From an uncultured Anaerolineaceae bacterium (lineage in GTDB: Bacteria; Chloroflexota; Anaerolineae; Anaerolineales; Anaerolineaceae): a stretch of 64,000 bases of DNA. The position numbers were made by a program, and so were the translations under genes. The stretch is taken from NCBI GenBank assembly GCA_927443345.1, contig CAKMKJ010000023.1, forward strand, positions 54,310 through 118,309, written 5' to 3'. The notes beneath the pieces are model-generated. The model had not been told where the DNA came from and ran no database searches. It was given only the letters and a program-made list of their open reading frames with translations. Shown here piece after piece: positions 1-9,090 of the stretch (position 1 is its first letter; each line of letters begins with the position of its first letter).

Positions 1-444
1 CCTTCCGTTCAAGCCGCAAACAGCGCTGATACACTTGGCGTCAAGAACCTCGGCATGTTTAACTTCCCCGCTGTTGAAGGTGGTGTAGGACTCATGACTG
101 ACATTGTTGGTGGTGGTAACGGCTTTGCTATCGGCAAAGACGCCCCTGCCGAAGCCATTGACTTCGTAAAATATCTAACCAATCTTGAAAATCAAAAAAT
201 CGTCGCTTCCACTGGTATGGGTATTCCTGTGGCCAAGGGCGCATCTGAATCCATTGCCGATCCCAACATGGTGATGGTTGCCGATGCTGTTGCCAATTCC
301 ACTTACTATCAACTGTACTTCGATCAGGTTCTGCCTTCTGCCATGGGCAGCATCATTAATGACGCAGTACAAAAGATCTTCGCCGGCACCGCAACTCCAG
401 AAGAAGTTGCCGCTGAAATTGAAGCTGGTTTCTTAGCTCAATAG
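1..444 (+). CDS. Sugar ABC transporter substrate-binding protein (C-terminal part)
   Basis: The open frame runs in from the left edge, so only about the last 147 residues are present and the start lies outside the window. The visible part, with a glycine-rich GGGNGFAIGKDAP stretch, a segment on keeping the domain through NQKIVASTGMGIPVAKG and a final helix beginning with ATPEEVAAEIE, is typical of the C-terminal lobe of family 1 extracellular solute-binding proteins for sugars. It is followed by two MalF/MalG-type permeases and xylose catabolic genes on the same strand, so it probably delivers xylose, xylo-oligosaccharides or a related sugar to them. Identity as a family 1 binding protein is fairly safe; the ligand is inferred from context only. 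Confidence 0.85.
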   Translation, partial: PSVQAANSADTLGVKNLGMFNFPAVEGGVGLMTDIVGGGNGFAIGKDAPAEAIDFVKYLTNLENQKIVASTGMGIPVAKGASESIADPNMVMVADAVANSTYYQLYFDQVLPSAMGSIINDAVQKIFAGTATPEEVAAEIEAGFLAQ

Positions 445-460
445 TTCTTTGAAATATCTG

Positions 461-499
461 GCAGGTGCGGAGGTGGTTTAAGAACCACTCCGCACCTGC
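461..499 (+). promoter_or_regulatory. Intercistronic stem-loop after the binding-protein gene
   Basis: Arms at 461-478 and 483-499 pair over about 17 bases with one bulged G and a four-base loop. There is no T-run, so it is more likely an mRNA-stabilising or attenuating hairpin than a full terminator. Such hairpins are common between binding-protein and permease genes, where they keep binding-protein expression high. Confidence 0.65.
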
Positions 500-645
500 A
501 ACAAATAGATGAACAAGCCCGTTCCCCAGGTATTAAGAAATAAGGTCAAATTTCAGAAGTAAACTCCCTGTGGGACAGTATTCGGAAAAACCAAGTTATA
601 TCACTACCGCCACCCGAATATTATCAAACACAGAAAGAGATAATT

Positions 646-1587
646 ATGCAATCGAATCCTGCCCAGGAAAAAAATTTTTATCAAAAAGCCAGTGGTCTTT
701 CACGCAAAACCAAAGATCGAATGGTTATTATCCTATTCTTGTTTCCAGCACTTATCATCTTCTTGCTTTTTGTAATTTATCCGATTTTTCGCTCCGCTTA
801 TTACAGTACATTTGATTGGAAAGGTTTAGGCGAAGCCACCAATAATATCGGTTTGGAAAATTACAGAAAAATCCTTATCGACACAGTATTCCAGAAATCT
901 GTTGTCAATGTTGTCATTATTATTGTACTTTCATTAGCAATTCAACTTCCGGCAGCAATAATTCTCTCAACCATGGTTGCCCGTGATCTTCCCGGTCGAG
1001 CATTATTCAGAACTATATTTTTTCTCCCTTATGTTTTATCAGAAGTCAACGCAGCCATTATGTGGATGCTGCTTTACAATCCAGACCCTGAACGCGGATT
1101 TATAAACGGGATTTTGGTGGCTTTGGGGTTAAACACAGTCAACTGGCTTGCAGACATGAACATCGTTCTGTTTGCTGTTTTTGTTGTCTTGACCTGGAAA
1201 TATTTCGGGTTTCACATGTTGCTTTATTTAACCGGACTTCAAAACATTCCTACGGAAATTGAAGAAGCGGCGCGCATGGATGGGGCCAATTCTTTTCAGA
1301 GTTTTTGGTATATCACCCTACCTCTATTAAGTGGCACAATAAAAACCTCGGTCCAAATGTCAGTTTTAGGCTCCATTCAGCAGTTTATCCTGGTCTGGGT
1401 AATGACCAAAGGTGGACCTGTGAATGCGAGTGAGGTAATGGCAACCTATATGTATCGTTTCGGGTTTGTCAGATTCCAATTTGGATATGGTTCTGCAGTA
1501 GCGATTATTATGTTCCTCATCTGTGTCATCTTCTCGCTGCTTTACCGTCGTTTGACCAACAAACCAGATTATCTGACAGGTCTTTAG
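646..1587 (+). CDS. Sugar ABC transporter permease, MalF type
   Basis: This is an integral membrane subunit of a CUT1-family sugar importer, 313 residues, the usual size. About six hydrophobic segments are visible, beginning near residue 25. The EAA loop that contacts the ATPase is clear around residue 205 (EEAARMDGAN followed by WYITLPLL). The downstream permease starts 12 bases after its stop, so the two form one transcription unit and probably a heterodimer. No ATPase gene is present; as in many CUT1 systems the MsmK/MalK-type ATPase is probably encoded elsewhere and shared. The substrate is probably xylose or a xylo-oligosaccharide because catabolic genes for these follow. Confidence 0.9.
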   Translation: MQSNPAQEKNFYQKASGLSRKTKDRMVIILFLFPALIIFLLFVIYPIFRSAYYSTFDWKGLGEATNNIGLENYRKILIDTVFQKSVVNVVIIIVLSLAIQLPAAIILSTMVARDLPGRALFRTIFFLPYVLSEVNAAIMWMLLYNPDPERGFINGILVALGLNTVNWLADMNIVLFAVFVVLTWKYFGFHMLLYLTGLQNIPTEIEEAARMDGANSFQSFWYITLPLLSGTIKTSVQMSVLGSIQQFILVWVMTKGGPVNASEVMATYMYRFGFVRFQFGYGSAVAIIMFLICVIFSLLYRRLTNKPDYLTGL

Positions 1588-1599
1588 AAAGGTTATTTC

Positions 1600-2469
1600 A
1601 TGCAAAGCATTATTCCTACCCCTCGTTGGATGCGAAAAACTGTACCAAGATTCTTTCAATACCTGCTCCTCACAATTACAACGATTTTAATTTTCGTTCC
1701 TATTGTGATTCTACTCTTCGGCAGTGTAAAAACCACTGGTCAAATGTACTCACACCCTTATTCCATTCCCAATCCGCCCAATTGGGATAACATCATCAAA
1801 ATTTTATCGACACCCAGTTTTTGGGGCATGATGAAGAACAGTCTCATCGTTATGGTAAGTACCACAGGATTGACAGTCTTCCTGTGTGCTTTAGTCTCGT
1901 TTGTTTTTGCCCGCCTCGAATTTCGTGGCAAAAACTGGATCTTTAATCTGTTTACTGTTGGGTTGATGTTCCCCATCAACGTTGCCATCCTGCCAGTCTA
2001 TTTTATTTTACGACAACTGGAGCAATTCGGCATCAATATGATTGACAGCCTGATGGGCGTCATCCTTGTTCAGACTGCCTTCCAACTTTCTGGCAATATC
2101 ATGATCTTGCGAGGTTTTTTTACTGCAGTACCCAAAGAATTGCAAGACGCCGCCTACATTGACGGATGTACCAATTTTGATTTTTTCTGGCGTATCTTGC
2201 TTCCACTGGTCAAACCCTCTTTAGCAGCTATTGCAGCTTTGATCATGATAGCCAGTTGGAATGATCTGCTTGTGCCACTCGTCGTCTTAAACAGCGATAA
2301 ATTGTGGACCCTGCCACTTGGTACTATGCAATTTCAGGGACAATATTCACAAGATTTGGCCATAGTATCTGCTTTTGTAGCCTTATCATCTATTCCAACC
2401 ATCATCTTTTATTTCTTTGCTGAAAAACAAATCGTGGCTGGTCTGACCGCAGGTGCTGTCAAAGGTTAG
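1600..2469 (+). CDS. Sugar ABC transporter permease, MalG type
   Basis: Second integral membrane subunit of the CUT1 importer, 289 residues. It has the N-terminal membrane segment and FGSVKT periplasmic stretch typical of MalG-like proteins, five further hydrophobic segments, and an EAA loop (DAAYIDGCTN then WRILLPLV) near residue 190. It closes with the usual short VAGLTAGAVKG tail. It pairs with the permease just upstream. About 120 bases separate it from the GH3 gene downstream, with no strong terminator visible, so transport and hydrolysis genes are probably co-transcribed. Confidence 0.9.
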   Translation: MQSIIPTPRWMRKTVPRFFQYLLLTITTILIFVPIVILLFGSVKTTGQMYSHPYSIPNPPNWDNIIKILSTPSFWGMMKNSLIVMVSTTGLTVFLCALVSFVFARLEFRGKNWIFNLFTVGLMFPINVAILPVYFILRQLEQFGINMIDSLMGVILVQTAFQLSGNIMILRGFFTAVPKELQDAAYIDGCTNFDFFWRILLPLVKPSLAAIAALIMIASWNDLLVPLVVLNSDKLWTLPLGTMQFQGQYSQDLAIVSAFVALSSIPTIIFYFFAEKQIVAGLTAGAVKG

Positions 2470-2591
2470 TTTCTATATTAAATATTCGCATGGTGTTGTT
2501 ACCATAAACGCTCCAAGTACTGCAAGGTACTCACCGAGGTTCCACGGAAAATAGCACTAATGGTTTTGAAATTATTACTAAGGAGTACCTT

Positions 2592-4742
2592 ATGAGTGAA
2601 AGTGAGCACGCGGATCACCCCGCGTACCTGAATACAAACCTGCCGTTCTCAGAACGGGCAAAAGACCTGGTAGGTCGTTTAACACTAGACGAAAAAATTG
2701 GTCTGATGAATCATCCTGCGCATGGCATTCCGCGTTTGAATATCCCAAGTTACAACTACTGGAGCGAAGCACTTCACGGCATGGCCCGCAACGGACGCGC
2801 CACAGTCTTTCCGCAAGCTATCGGTATGGCCGCTACATGGGATAAAGAATTGATACGCCAGGTGGCCACTGCCATCAGCGATGAAGGCCGTGCCAAGTAT
2901 CATGCTGCCTTACGCCGCAACGGCAACACCGGGCAGTACCAGGGCTTAACCGTTTGGTCGCCCAATGTCAACATCTTCCGCGATCCCCGTTGGGGGCGTG
3001 GACAGGAAACCTGGGGCGAAGATCCCTTTTTGACCGGCGAAATGGCAACGGAATTCGTCAAGGGGTTGCAGGGTGACGATCCAAAATATCTCAAACTGGC
3101 TGCCTGCGCCAAACATTACGCCGTCCATTCAGGCCCCGAAAAAGATCGTCATGTCTTCAATGCTGTGGTCACCAAACGCGAACTCTACGATACCTACCTG
3201 CCCGCCTTTAAAAAACTGGTCACCGAAGCCAACGTGGAATCCGTAATGGGCGCATATAACCGCACCCTGGATGAAGTTTGCTGCGCCAGCGAGCTGTTGA
3301 TCGCTAAGGTTTTACGGGGCGAATGGAAATTCAAAGGCCATTTTGTTTCAGACTGCCTGGCATTATCTGATTTTCACCTTAATCACAAGGTCACCAAAGA
3401 TGAAGCAGAATCTGCCGCCATGGCTATCAAAGCTGGCTGCGATCTGGGTTGCGATCATGTATACGACCAAATTCCTGAAGCCATTCAACGCGGCATTCTC
3501 ACTGAAGCCGAAGTGGATGTTTCGCTTGAACGAACCATGCTCACACGCATGAAATTGGGCATGTTTGATCCGCAAGAATCTGTACCTTACGCTTCGATTT
3601 CTACTGATGTAGTAGCATGTGACAAACACCGCAAACTGGCCTATAAAACCGCAACAGAAGCTATTGTTCTGCTTAAGAATAAAGACAGTATCCTCCCTAT
3701 TAAGCCCTCTACCAAGAAAATTTTCGTTACCGGCCCCACCGCCACCAGCCTTGAAGTCTTGCTGGGTAACTACTACGGTTTCAACAATCAAATGACCACC
3801 TTGCTTGAAGGCATCACCGGCCGCCTGCCCGAAGGCATGGGCATGGAATATCATTCAGGTGCCTTGTTGAAACACCCTCGAGAAGTGAAAGAGACCTGGG
3901 CACCCGGCATGGCACAATCCGCGGATTTTGCCATCGTCTGCGGTGGCTCATCCTCCTTTATTGAAGGTGAAGAAGGCGAATCGCTGCTCTCACCGCAAAA
4001 TGGCGACCGTGAAAGCATTTCACTGCCAGCCAGTCAGATCAATTACATCAAGGAACTTTCGATCGCTGGCGCCAAAATCATTCTAGTACTCACTGGCGGC
4101 AGCCCGATTGCCCTGGGTGAAGTTGAAGACATCGTGGACGCCATTGTGTTTGTCTGGTATCCCGGCATGGAAGGCGGCAATGCTGTTGCGGATGTGCTTT
4201 TTGGCGACGTTTCGCCTTCAGGCAAACTGCCTTTGACCTTCCCCAAATCAATTGAGCAGCTTCCTGCTTTCGATGATTACAGCATGACAGGCCGCACCTA
4301 TCGCTACATGACCGAAGAACCTCTCTTCCCATTTGGCTTCGGCTTAAGTTACAGCACTTTTGAATACTCTGACCTGAAATTTGAAAAAGACATCCTCCAA
4401 TCAGGCGAATCACTCACCATCCACTTTACAGTAAGTAATACCGGCGCTCAGACCGCCGCTGAAGTCTCCCAAATTTATTTGAGTGATCTGCAAGCTTCCA
4501 CCATCGTTCCATTGCAGCATCTGGTTGGTTTTGAAAGGTTCGAATTGCAACCTGCAACCAGCCGCACCATTGATTTCAGGATCACCCCTGAAATGATGTC
4601 TTTCTTCAATGATGAAGGTAAACTGACGCTTGAGCCTGGCGACTTTCGGCTGGAGGTGGGCGGCTGCTCACCCAGCCTGCGCGGACAAGCCTTAGGGGCA
4701 CCCAAACCATTGGTTAAGACATTTACTGTAAAATTATATTAA
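2592..4742 (+). CDS. GH3 beta-xylosidase-like glycoside hydrolase
   Basis: A 716-residue family 3 glycoside hydrolase. The N-terminal (alpha/beta)8 domain has NYWSEALHG, typical of the beta-xylosidase branch, and the nucleophile aspartate is D254 in FVSDC. The alpha/beta sandwich domain begins near residue 350 (EAIVLLKN) and the protein ends with a fibronectin III-like domain. There is no signal peptide, so it acts in the cytoplasm on imported oligosaccharides. The start is fixed by an AAGGAG ribosome site at about 2580. Position before xylose isomerase and xylulokinase supports release of xylose from xylo-oligosaccharides. Some relatives are bifunctional with arabinofuranosides or glucosides, so the exact specificity is inferred. 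Confidence 0.88.
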   Translation: MSESEHADHPAYLNTNLPFSERAKDLVGRLTLDEKIGLMNHPAHGIPRLNIPSYNYWSEALHGMARNGRATVFPQAIGMAATWDKELIRQVATAISDEGRAKYHAALRRNGNTGQYQGLTVWSPNVNIFRDPRWGRGQETWGEDPFLTGEMATEFVKGLQGDDPKYLKLAACAKHYAVHSGPEKDRHVFNAVVTKRELYDTYLPAFKKLVTEANVESVMGAYNRTLDEVCCASELLIAKVLRGEWKFKGHFVSDCLALSDFHLNHKVTKDEAESAAMAIKAGCDLGCDHVYDQIPEAIQRGILTEAEVDVSLERTMLTRMKLGMFDPQESVPYASISTDVVACDKHRKLAYKTATEAIVLLKNKDSILPIKPSTKKIFVTGPTATSLEVLLGNYYGFNNQMTTLLEGITGRLPEGMGMEYHSGALLKHPREVKETWAPGMAQSADFAIVCGGSSSFIEGEEGESLLSPQNGDRESISLPASQINYIKELSIAGAKIILVLTGGSPIALGEVEDIVDAIVFVWYPGMEGGNAVADVLFGDVSPSGKLPLTFPKSIEQLPAFDDYSMTGRTYRYMTEEPLFPFGFGLSYSTFEYSDLKFEKDILQSGESLTIHFTVSNTGAQTAAEVSQIYLSDLQASTIVPLQHLVGFERFELQPATSRTIDFRITPEMMSFFNDEGKLTLEPGDFRLEVGGCSPSLRGQALGAPKPLVKTFTVKLY

Positions 4743-4757
4743 TATAAGGAGCTAGAC

Positions 4758-5924
4758 GTGACTGAATATCTTCCAAAACCTGAACACAAATTTACCTTTG
4801 GCCTGTGGACCGTTGGCAGCACCGGACGTGATCCCTTTGGTGAACCTACCCGTGCCAAGAAATCTCCTGTTGAACTCGTGCATCTGCTGGCTGAAGTTGG
4901 CGCCTGGGGTGTCAATTTTCATGATGACGATCTGATTCCCATCAATTCAACCCCCGCCGAACGCGCCACTATCATCAAAGACTTCAAAAAAGCCCTTGCT
5001 GATACTGGCCTGGTCGTTCCCATGGCCACCACCAACTTGTTTGGTGATCCCATCTTCAAAGACGGCGCTTTCACCTCCAATGACCCCAAAGTGCGTGCGT
5101 ACGCAATGCAAAAAGTAATGGTCAACATTGACCTGGGTGTTGAACTTGGCGCGAAAGTATATGTCTTCTGGGGCGGACGCGAAGGCACCGAAACAGATGC
5201 CTCGAAAGATCCCATCACCGCCACCAAACGTATGCGCGAAGCCATGAATTTCTTTTGCGAATATGTCAAAGACCAAAAATATGACTTGAAGTTTGCGCTC
5301 GAAGCCAAGCCCAACGAACCACGCGGCGATATCTATAACGCCACCACTGGCCATATGCTGGGTTTCATCGCCACCCTCGATCATCCAGACATGGTGGGGG
5401 TCAACCCCGAAGTAGCCCACGAACACATGGCTGGTTTAAACTTCGCTCATGGTGTTGGTCAGGCATTGGATGCTGGTAAGCTCTTCCACATTGACCTCAA
5501 CGATCAATCCTTTGGCCGCTACGATCAGGATTTCCGCTTCGGAATGGTCAATCAAAAAGCCGCGTTCTTTTTGGTGAAGCTGCTCGAAGATTACAAATAT
5601 GACGGCAGCCGCCACTTCGACGCTCACGCCTACCGCACTGAAGACTACGAAGGGGTTAAGCACTTCGCCCGCGGATGTATGCGTACCTACCTCATCTTGA
5701 AAGAAAAAGCTGCCAGATGGAACGCTGACCAAGAAATTCAAGGCATTTTGGCCGCAGTCAATGCAGATGATGGTTCCATGAGTAAATATACGGGTAAATA
5801 CTCTACTGATAAAGCAGCAGCACTTAAGCAGCAAATCTTCGACCGCCCTGCCATTGCCGCCCGTGGATTGGACTACGAACGGCTTGATCAACTGACTGTT
5901 GAAATCTTGCTAGGTGTTCGCTAA
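4758..5924 (+). CDS. xylA: Xylose isomerase
   Basis: Converts D-xylose to D-xylulose in the cytoplasm. At 388 residues it is the short class I form. The TIM-barrel active-site motifs are intact: the catalytic histidine in NFHDDD, the metal ligands and lysine in [23 protein letters not shown], and the aspartates in [19 protein letters not shown] and FDAHAYR. Translation begins at GTG 4758, seven bases after an AAGGAG ribosome site at 4746-4751. It lies 15 bases after the beta-xylosidase gene and 20 bases before xylulokinase, so hydrolysis, isomerisation and phosphorylation are coupled in one operon. Confidence 0.96.
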   Translation: MTEYLPKPEHKFTFGLWTVGSTGRDPFGEPTRAKKSPVELVHLLAEVGAWGVNFHDDDLIPINSTPAERATIIKDFKKALADTGLVVPMATTNLFGDPIFKDGAFTSNDPKVRAYAMQKVMVNIDLGVELGAKVYVFWGGREGTETDASKDPITATKRMREAMNFFCEYVKDQKYDLKFALEAKPNEPRGDIYNATTGHMLGFIATLDHPDMVGVNPEVAHEHMAGLNFAHGVGQALDAGKLFHIDLNDQSFGRYDQDFRFGMVNQKAAFFLVKLLEDYKYDGSRHFDAHAYRTEDYEGVKHFARGCMRTYLILKEKAARWNADQEIQGILAAVNADDGSMSKYTGKYSTDKAAALKQQIFDRPAIAARGLDYERLDQLTVEILLGVR

Positions 5925-5944
5925 TCACGCTTTGGAGTAAACCT

Positions 5945-7444
5945 ATGGCATATTTTTTGGGCATTGACACCTCTACAACCTCTAGCAAAGCCTTGCTCAT
6001 GGATGACATGGGCAAGGTAGTGGCTGTAGCTTCGGCCCCACACACACTGCAGACACCGCATCCGTTATGGTCTGAACAAGATCCGCAGGAATGGTGGCAG
6101 GCAGTCTCAACCAGCATCAAATCCGCCCTCGAATCTGCCAAAATCCATGGAGATCAGGTCAGTGCCATTGGCCTGACCGGTCAAATGCACGGCCTGGTGC
6201 TGATGGATGAAGACGGTAAAGTCTTGCGCCCTGCCATCTTATGGAATGATCAACGCACTCAAGCGCAATGCGACAAAATTCACGAAAAAATCGGCAAAGA
6301 AGCGTTCATTCAAATCACGGGCAACGTTGCGCTTACCGGGTTTACTGCGCCCAAGATTCTTTGGGTCAAAGAAAACGAACCAGAAGTCTTCGCCACAGCC
6401 AAACATGTATTATTGCCAAAGGATTACGTCCGCTATAAGCTTACCGATGATTATGCAATGGATAAAGCCGACGGTGCCGGTACGGTGCTTTTTGATCTGC
6501 ATGCCCGCGATTGGTCTCAAGAGGTTCTTTCTGCCCTTGAAATTCCAACTGAGTGGATGCCCCGCACTTATGAAGGCACAGAAATCACCGGCGTCATCAG
6601 CCGTGAGGCTGCGGCATTAACCGGTTTGAAAGAAGGCACCCCCGTGGTGGCGGGCGGTGGCGATCAAGCTGCCGGCGCCGTAGGCATGGGTGCGGTGGAA
6701 CCCGGTGTGGTTTCACTCACCCTGGGCACCAGTGGTGTGGTTTTTGCCACCACCCCGGCCGCCTATATTGAACCTGCCGGCCGCCTGCATGCATTCTGCC
6801 ATGCCGTTCCCGGCATGTGGCACTTCATGGGTGTAATGCTTTCTGCTGCTGGTAGTCTGCAATGGTACCGCGACATGCTTGCTCCCACTATGGATTTCGA
6901 TACCTTGTTGAAAAACGCCGAAACCATCCCTGCAGGCTGTGAAGGTCTGGTCTTTTTGCCTTATTTGACCGGTGAAAGAACCCCGCATCCCGATCCGCTC
7001 GCCAGAGGAGCGTTTATTGGGTTGACCCTGCGCCACACGCAAGCCCATATGACCCGTGCCGTACTGGAAGGCGTCTCTTTTGGACTAAAAGACAGCTTTA
7101 CCCTGATCAAGAACGCCGGTTTGGGAAAGATCACCCAGGTACGCGCTTCAGGTGGCGGCACCAAGAGTGCGCTGTGGAGGCAGATCCTCGCTTCTGTGCT
7201 GGATGTGGATTTGGTAACGGTCAACTCCGCAGAAGGCGGCGCTTACGGCGCTGCCCTGTTGGCTGGTGTGGCCGGCGGCGCCTGGAAGGACGTGCCCACA
7301 GCCTGCAAAGCCTGCATCAAAATCACCGGCAGCACCTCCCCTGACCCCAAACAGGTCGAAACTTACAACAAGATGTATTCCATCTACCGGGATTTATATC
7401 CTGTGTTGAAGAATAAGTTCGCTGCTTTGTCAGAAATAGTCTGA
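5945..7444 (+). CDS. xylB: Xylulokinase
   Basis: Phosphorylates D-xylulose with ATP to xylulose 5-phosphate, feeding the pentose phosphate pathway. The 499-residue protein is a FGGY-family kinase: the N-terminal phosphate-binding GIDTSTTSSKALL, then GLTGQMHGLV around residue 80 (typical of XylB), WNDQRT, the GGGDQAAGAVG stretch near residue 237, and the C-terminal GGGTKSALWRQILA. Length and motifs are complete. It is the last gene of the xylose operon and is followed by a terminator. Confidence 0.96.
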   Translation: MAYFLGIDTSTTSSKALLMDDMGKVVAVASAPHTLQTPHPLWSEQDPQEWWQAVSTSIKSALESAKIHGDQVSAIGLTGQMHGLVLMDEDGKVLRPAILWNDQRTQAQCDKIHEKIGKEAFIQITGNVALTGFTAPKILWVKENEPEVFATAKHVLLPKDYVRYKLTDDYAMDKADGAGTVLFDLHARDWSQEVLSALEIPTEWMPRTYEGTEITGVISREAAALTGLKEGTPVVAGGGDQAAGAVGMGAVEPGVVSLTLGTSGVVFATTPAAYIEPAGRLHAFCHAVPGMWHFMGVMLSAAGSLQWYRDMLAPTMDFDTLLKNAETIPAGCEGLVFLPYLTGERTPHPDPLARGAFIGLTLRHTQAHMTRAVLEGVSFGLKDSFTLIKNAGLGKITQVRASGGGTKSALWRQILASVLDVDLVTVNSAEGGAYGAALLAGVAGGAWKDVPTACKACIKITGSTSPDPKQVETYNKMYSIYRDLYPVLKNKFAALSEIV

Positions 7445-7467
7445 CATCAGCATTCTTCTCAGTAACC

Positions 7468-7500
7468 AATAACGCCTCAGCAATGGGGCGTTATTTTATA
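7468..7500 (+). terminator. Rho-independent terminator of the xylose operon
   Basis: AATAACGCC (7468-7476) pairs with GGCGTTATT (7487-7495), followed by TTATA on the plus strand. It sits 24 bases after the xylB stop. Confidence 0.75.
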
Positions 7501-7540
7501 TTGCCAAAATGAGCATTTTGATATTGATAACTAATTACCC

Positions 7541-7568
7541 TTGACATATAATGAATGAATAGTATAAT
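7541..7568 (+). promoter_or_regulatory. Consensus sigma-A-type promoter of the tetR/flavin operon
   Basis: A perfect -35 TTGACA (7541-7546) and a perfect -10 TATAAT (7563-7568) are 16 bases apart. Such an ideal promoter usually needs repression, and a long inverted repeat overlaps it. Confidence 0.85.
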
Positions 7569-7581
7569 ATTCATTCATTAT
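7548..7581 (+). promoter_or_regulatory. Probable TetR operator (34-base inverted repeat)
   Basis: The arms ATAATGAATGAATA (7548-7561) and TATTCATTCATTAT (7568-7581) are perfect inverted repeats separated by six bases. They cover the promoter spacer, the -10 box and the likely transcription start, so a bound repressor would block RNA polymerase. The tetR-type gene starts 28 bases downstream, which fits autoregulation. Assignment to this regulator is inferred from position. Confidence 0.75.
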
Positions 7582-7609
7582 AAAGAGTGTCTGGATTGTG
7601 GAGGTTAAT

Positions 7610-8224
7610 ATGGCGGCAGCACAAGGCAGGGCAAGAACAGGCGACAAGAAAAATACCATTTATGCTTGTGCCAAACTTCTTTTTGAGGCAAAGGGATTTA
7701 AAGATACCAACGTTCCCGAGATCGCCCAATCTGCTGGCATTGCCACCGGCACCTTCTATCTCTACTATTCATCGAAAGAAAACCTCTTTATGGAAATCTT
7801 CATGGATGAAAACGTAAAACTTAAACAGTCCTTGCTTGCTGCAGTAGACACCTCAAGAGAACCGCTCACTGTAATTCAAGAAATTATGCAATTAAACAAT
7901 CAGGGCATTCTCTCCAATCCCATTTTGCGCGAATGGTACAACAAAGACGTTTTCAACAAAATAGAAGCGAAGTATCGCGAAGAAAATGGACTCGAAAAAG
8001 TGAACTTTATGTATGACGCTTTTATCGATGTGGTAAAAAAATGGCAAGCTGATGGAAAAATACGGTCAGATATTAATAGCGAAATGATCATGGCACTATT
8101 TGGATCAGTTATTTTGATTGACACTCACAAAGAAGAGTTAGGCTTTCAATACTTTCCAGAAATTCAAGTGCATCTCACACAATTTATCATCGACGGATTA
8201 TCAGCAACAAATAAACGACCCTAA
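7610..8224 (+). CDS. TetR/AcrR-family transcriptional regulator
   Basis: A 204-residue one-component repressor. The N-terminal helix-turn-helix is clear at about residues 15-55 (ACAKLLFEAKGFKDTN, then IAQSAGIATGTFYLYYSSKENLF), followed by a helical ligand-binding domain that I cannot assign to an effector class. ATG 7610 is chosen over the GTG at 7598 because GGAGG at 7600-7604 lies five bases upstream of it. It is first in a same-strand cluster with a flavodoxin-like protein, ApbE and an FMN-binding protein, and probably represses that cluster and itself through the inverted repeat at 7548-7581. Confidence 0.92.
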   Translation: MAAAQGRARTGDKKNTIYACAKLLFEAKGFKDTNVPEIAQSAGIATGTFYLYYSSKENLFMEIFMDENVKLKQSLLAAVDTSREPLTVIQEIMQLNNQGILSNPILREWYNKDVFNKIEAKYREENGLEKVNFMYDAFIDVVKKWQADGKIRSDINSEMIMALFGSVILIDTHKEELGFQYFPEIQVHLTQFIIDGLSATNKRP

Positions 8225-8293
8225 CCAGTCACTTTGGCTAAAGAAATTAGTAATTAGTTAGATGGAATTGAAACATAATCAGAAGGAATAGCA

Positions 8294-9067
8294 GTGAAAA
8301 AGGTAACCACGTTTATAGGAAGTGCACACAAGAGAAATACTCATGATGTTGTTGCCGAGTTTTTAAACAAACTGAAATCTCTCGGTGATGTGGAATGTGA
8401 AATTATCACTTTAAGTGACTACTCACTCGGAACTTGCAGGGGATGCGCTGTGTGCTTTGAAAAAGGTGAAGAATTCTGTCCGCTAAAGGATGACCGTGAT
8501 ATTTTGATGGATAAAATAATGAATTCTGATGGGGTAATCTTCGCAACCCCAAACTATAGCTTTCAAGTTTCAGGAATCATGAAAGTCTTTCTCGATAGAT
8601 TTGGATTTGTCTTTCACCGGCCAAGATATTTTGGTAAAACTTTTACAAATATTGTTGTCCAGGGAATTGGCGGTGGAACCGAAATAAACAAATATCTAAA
8701 TTTCGTCGGAAGTAATCTGGGATTTAACACTGTAAAAGGCATCTGCATTACCTACTTAAACCCAAGGACCGAGAAAGATCAAAAAACAATGAATAATGCC
8801 CTTATTGGGTTAAGTAACCGATTCTATAACAGTTTATTGAATCAAACTTATCCTGTGCCATCTTTGATTAAACTGATGCTATTTCGCATGGGACGGACGA
8901 TGGTAAAACAGTTCTTGAATGAAAACAACCGAGACTTCCAATATTTTTCCGAGAAAGGCTGGTTGGAATCTGATTACTACTACCCTACACAGCTTGGGAC
9001 AATAAAAAACATTTTCGGTCGCCTCTTTGACAATATGACTCCGGTCATTCGAAAAATATTGGCTTAA
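8294..9067 (+). CDS. Flavodoxin-like NAD(P)H-dependent FMN reductase family protein
   Basis: A 257-residue protein with a flavodoxin-like fold. The FMN phosphate loop appears near the N terminus (IGSAHKRNTHDV), a cysteine-rich TCRGCAVCFEKGEEFCPLKDD segment lies at about residues 47-67, and ATPNYSFQVSGIMKVFLDR at about 90-108 is typical of this family. The extra C-terminal ~80 residues are hydrophobic to basic and unassigned. The GTG start at 8294 follows an AGAAGGA ribosome site. The likely role is electron transfer from NAD(P)H to flavin or a partner; the neighbouring ApbE and FMN-binding genes point to a joint flavin redox module. The cysteine pattern recalls iron-sulfur flavoproteins, but cluster binding is not certain. 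Confidence 0.78.
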   Translation: MKKVTTFIGSAHKRNTHDVVAEFLNKLKSLGDVECEIITLSDYSLGTCRGCAVCFEKGEEFCPLKDDRDILMDKIMNSDGVIFATPNYSFQVSGIMKVFLDRFGFVFHRPRYFGKTFTNIVVQGIGGGTEINKYLNFVGSNLGFNTVKGICITYLNPRTEKDQKTMNNALIGLSNRFYNSLLNQTYPVPSLIKLMLFRMGRTMVKQFLNENNRDFQYFSEKGWLESDYYYPTQLGTIKNIFGRLFDNMTPVIRKILA

Positions 9068-9090
9068 CGTATTGATATTGAGCGTGCCCA

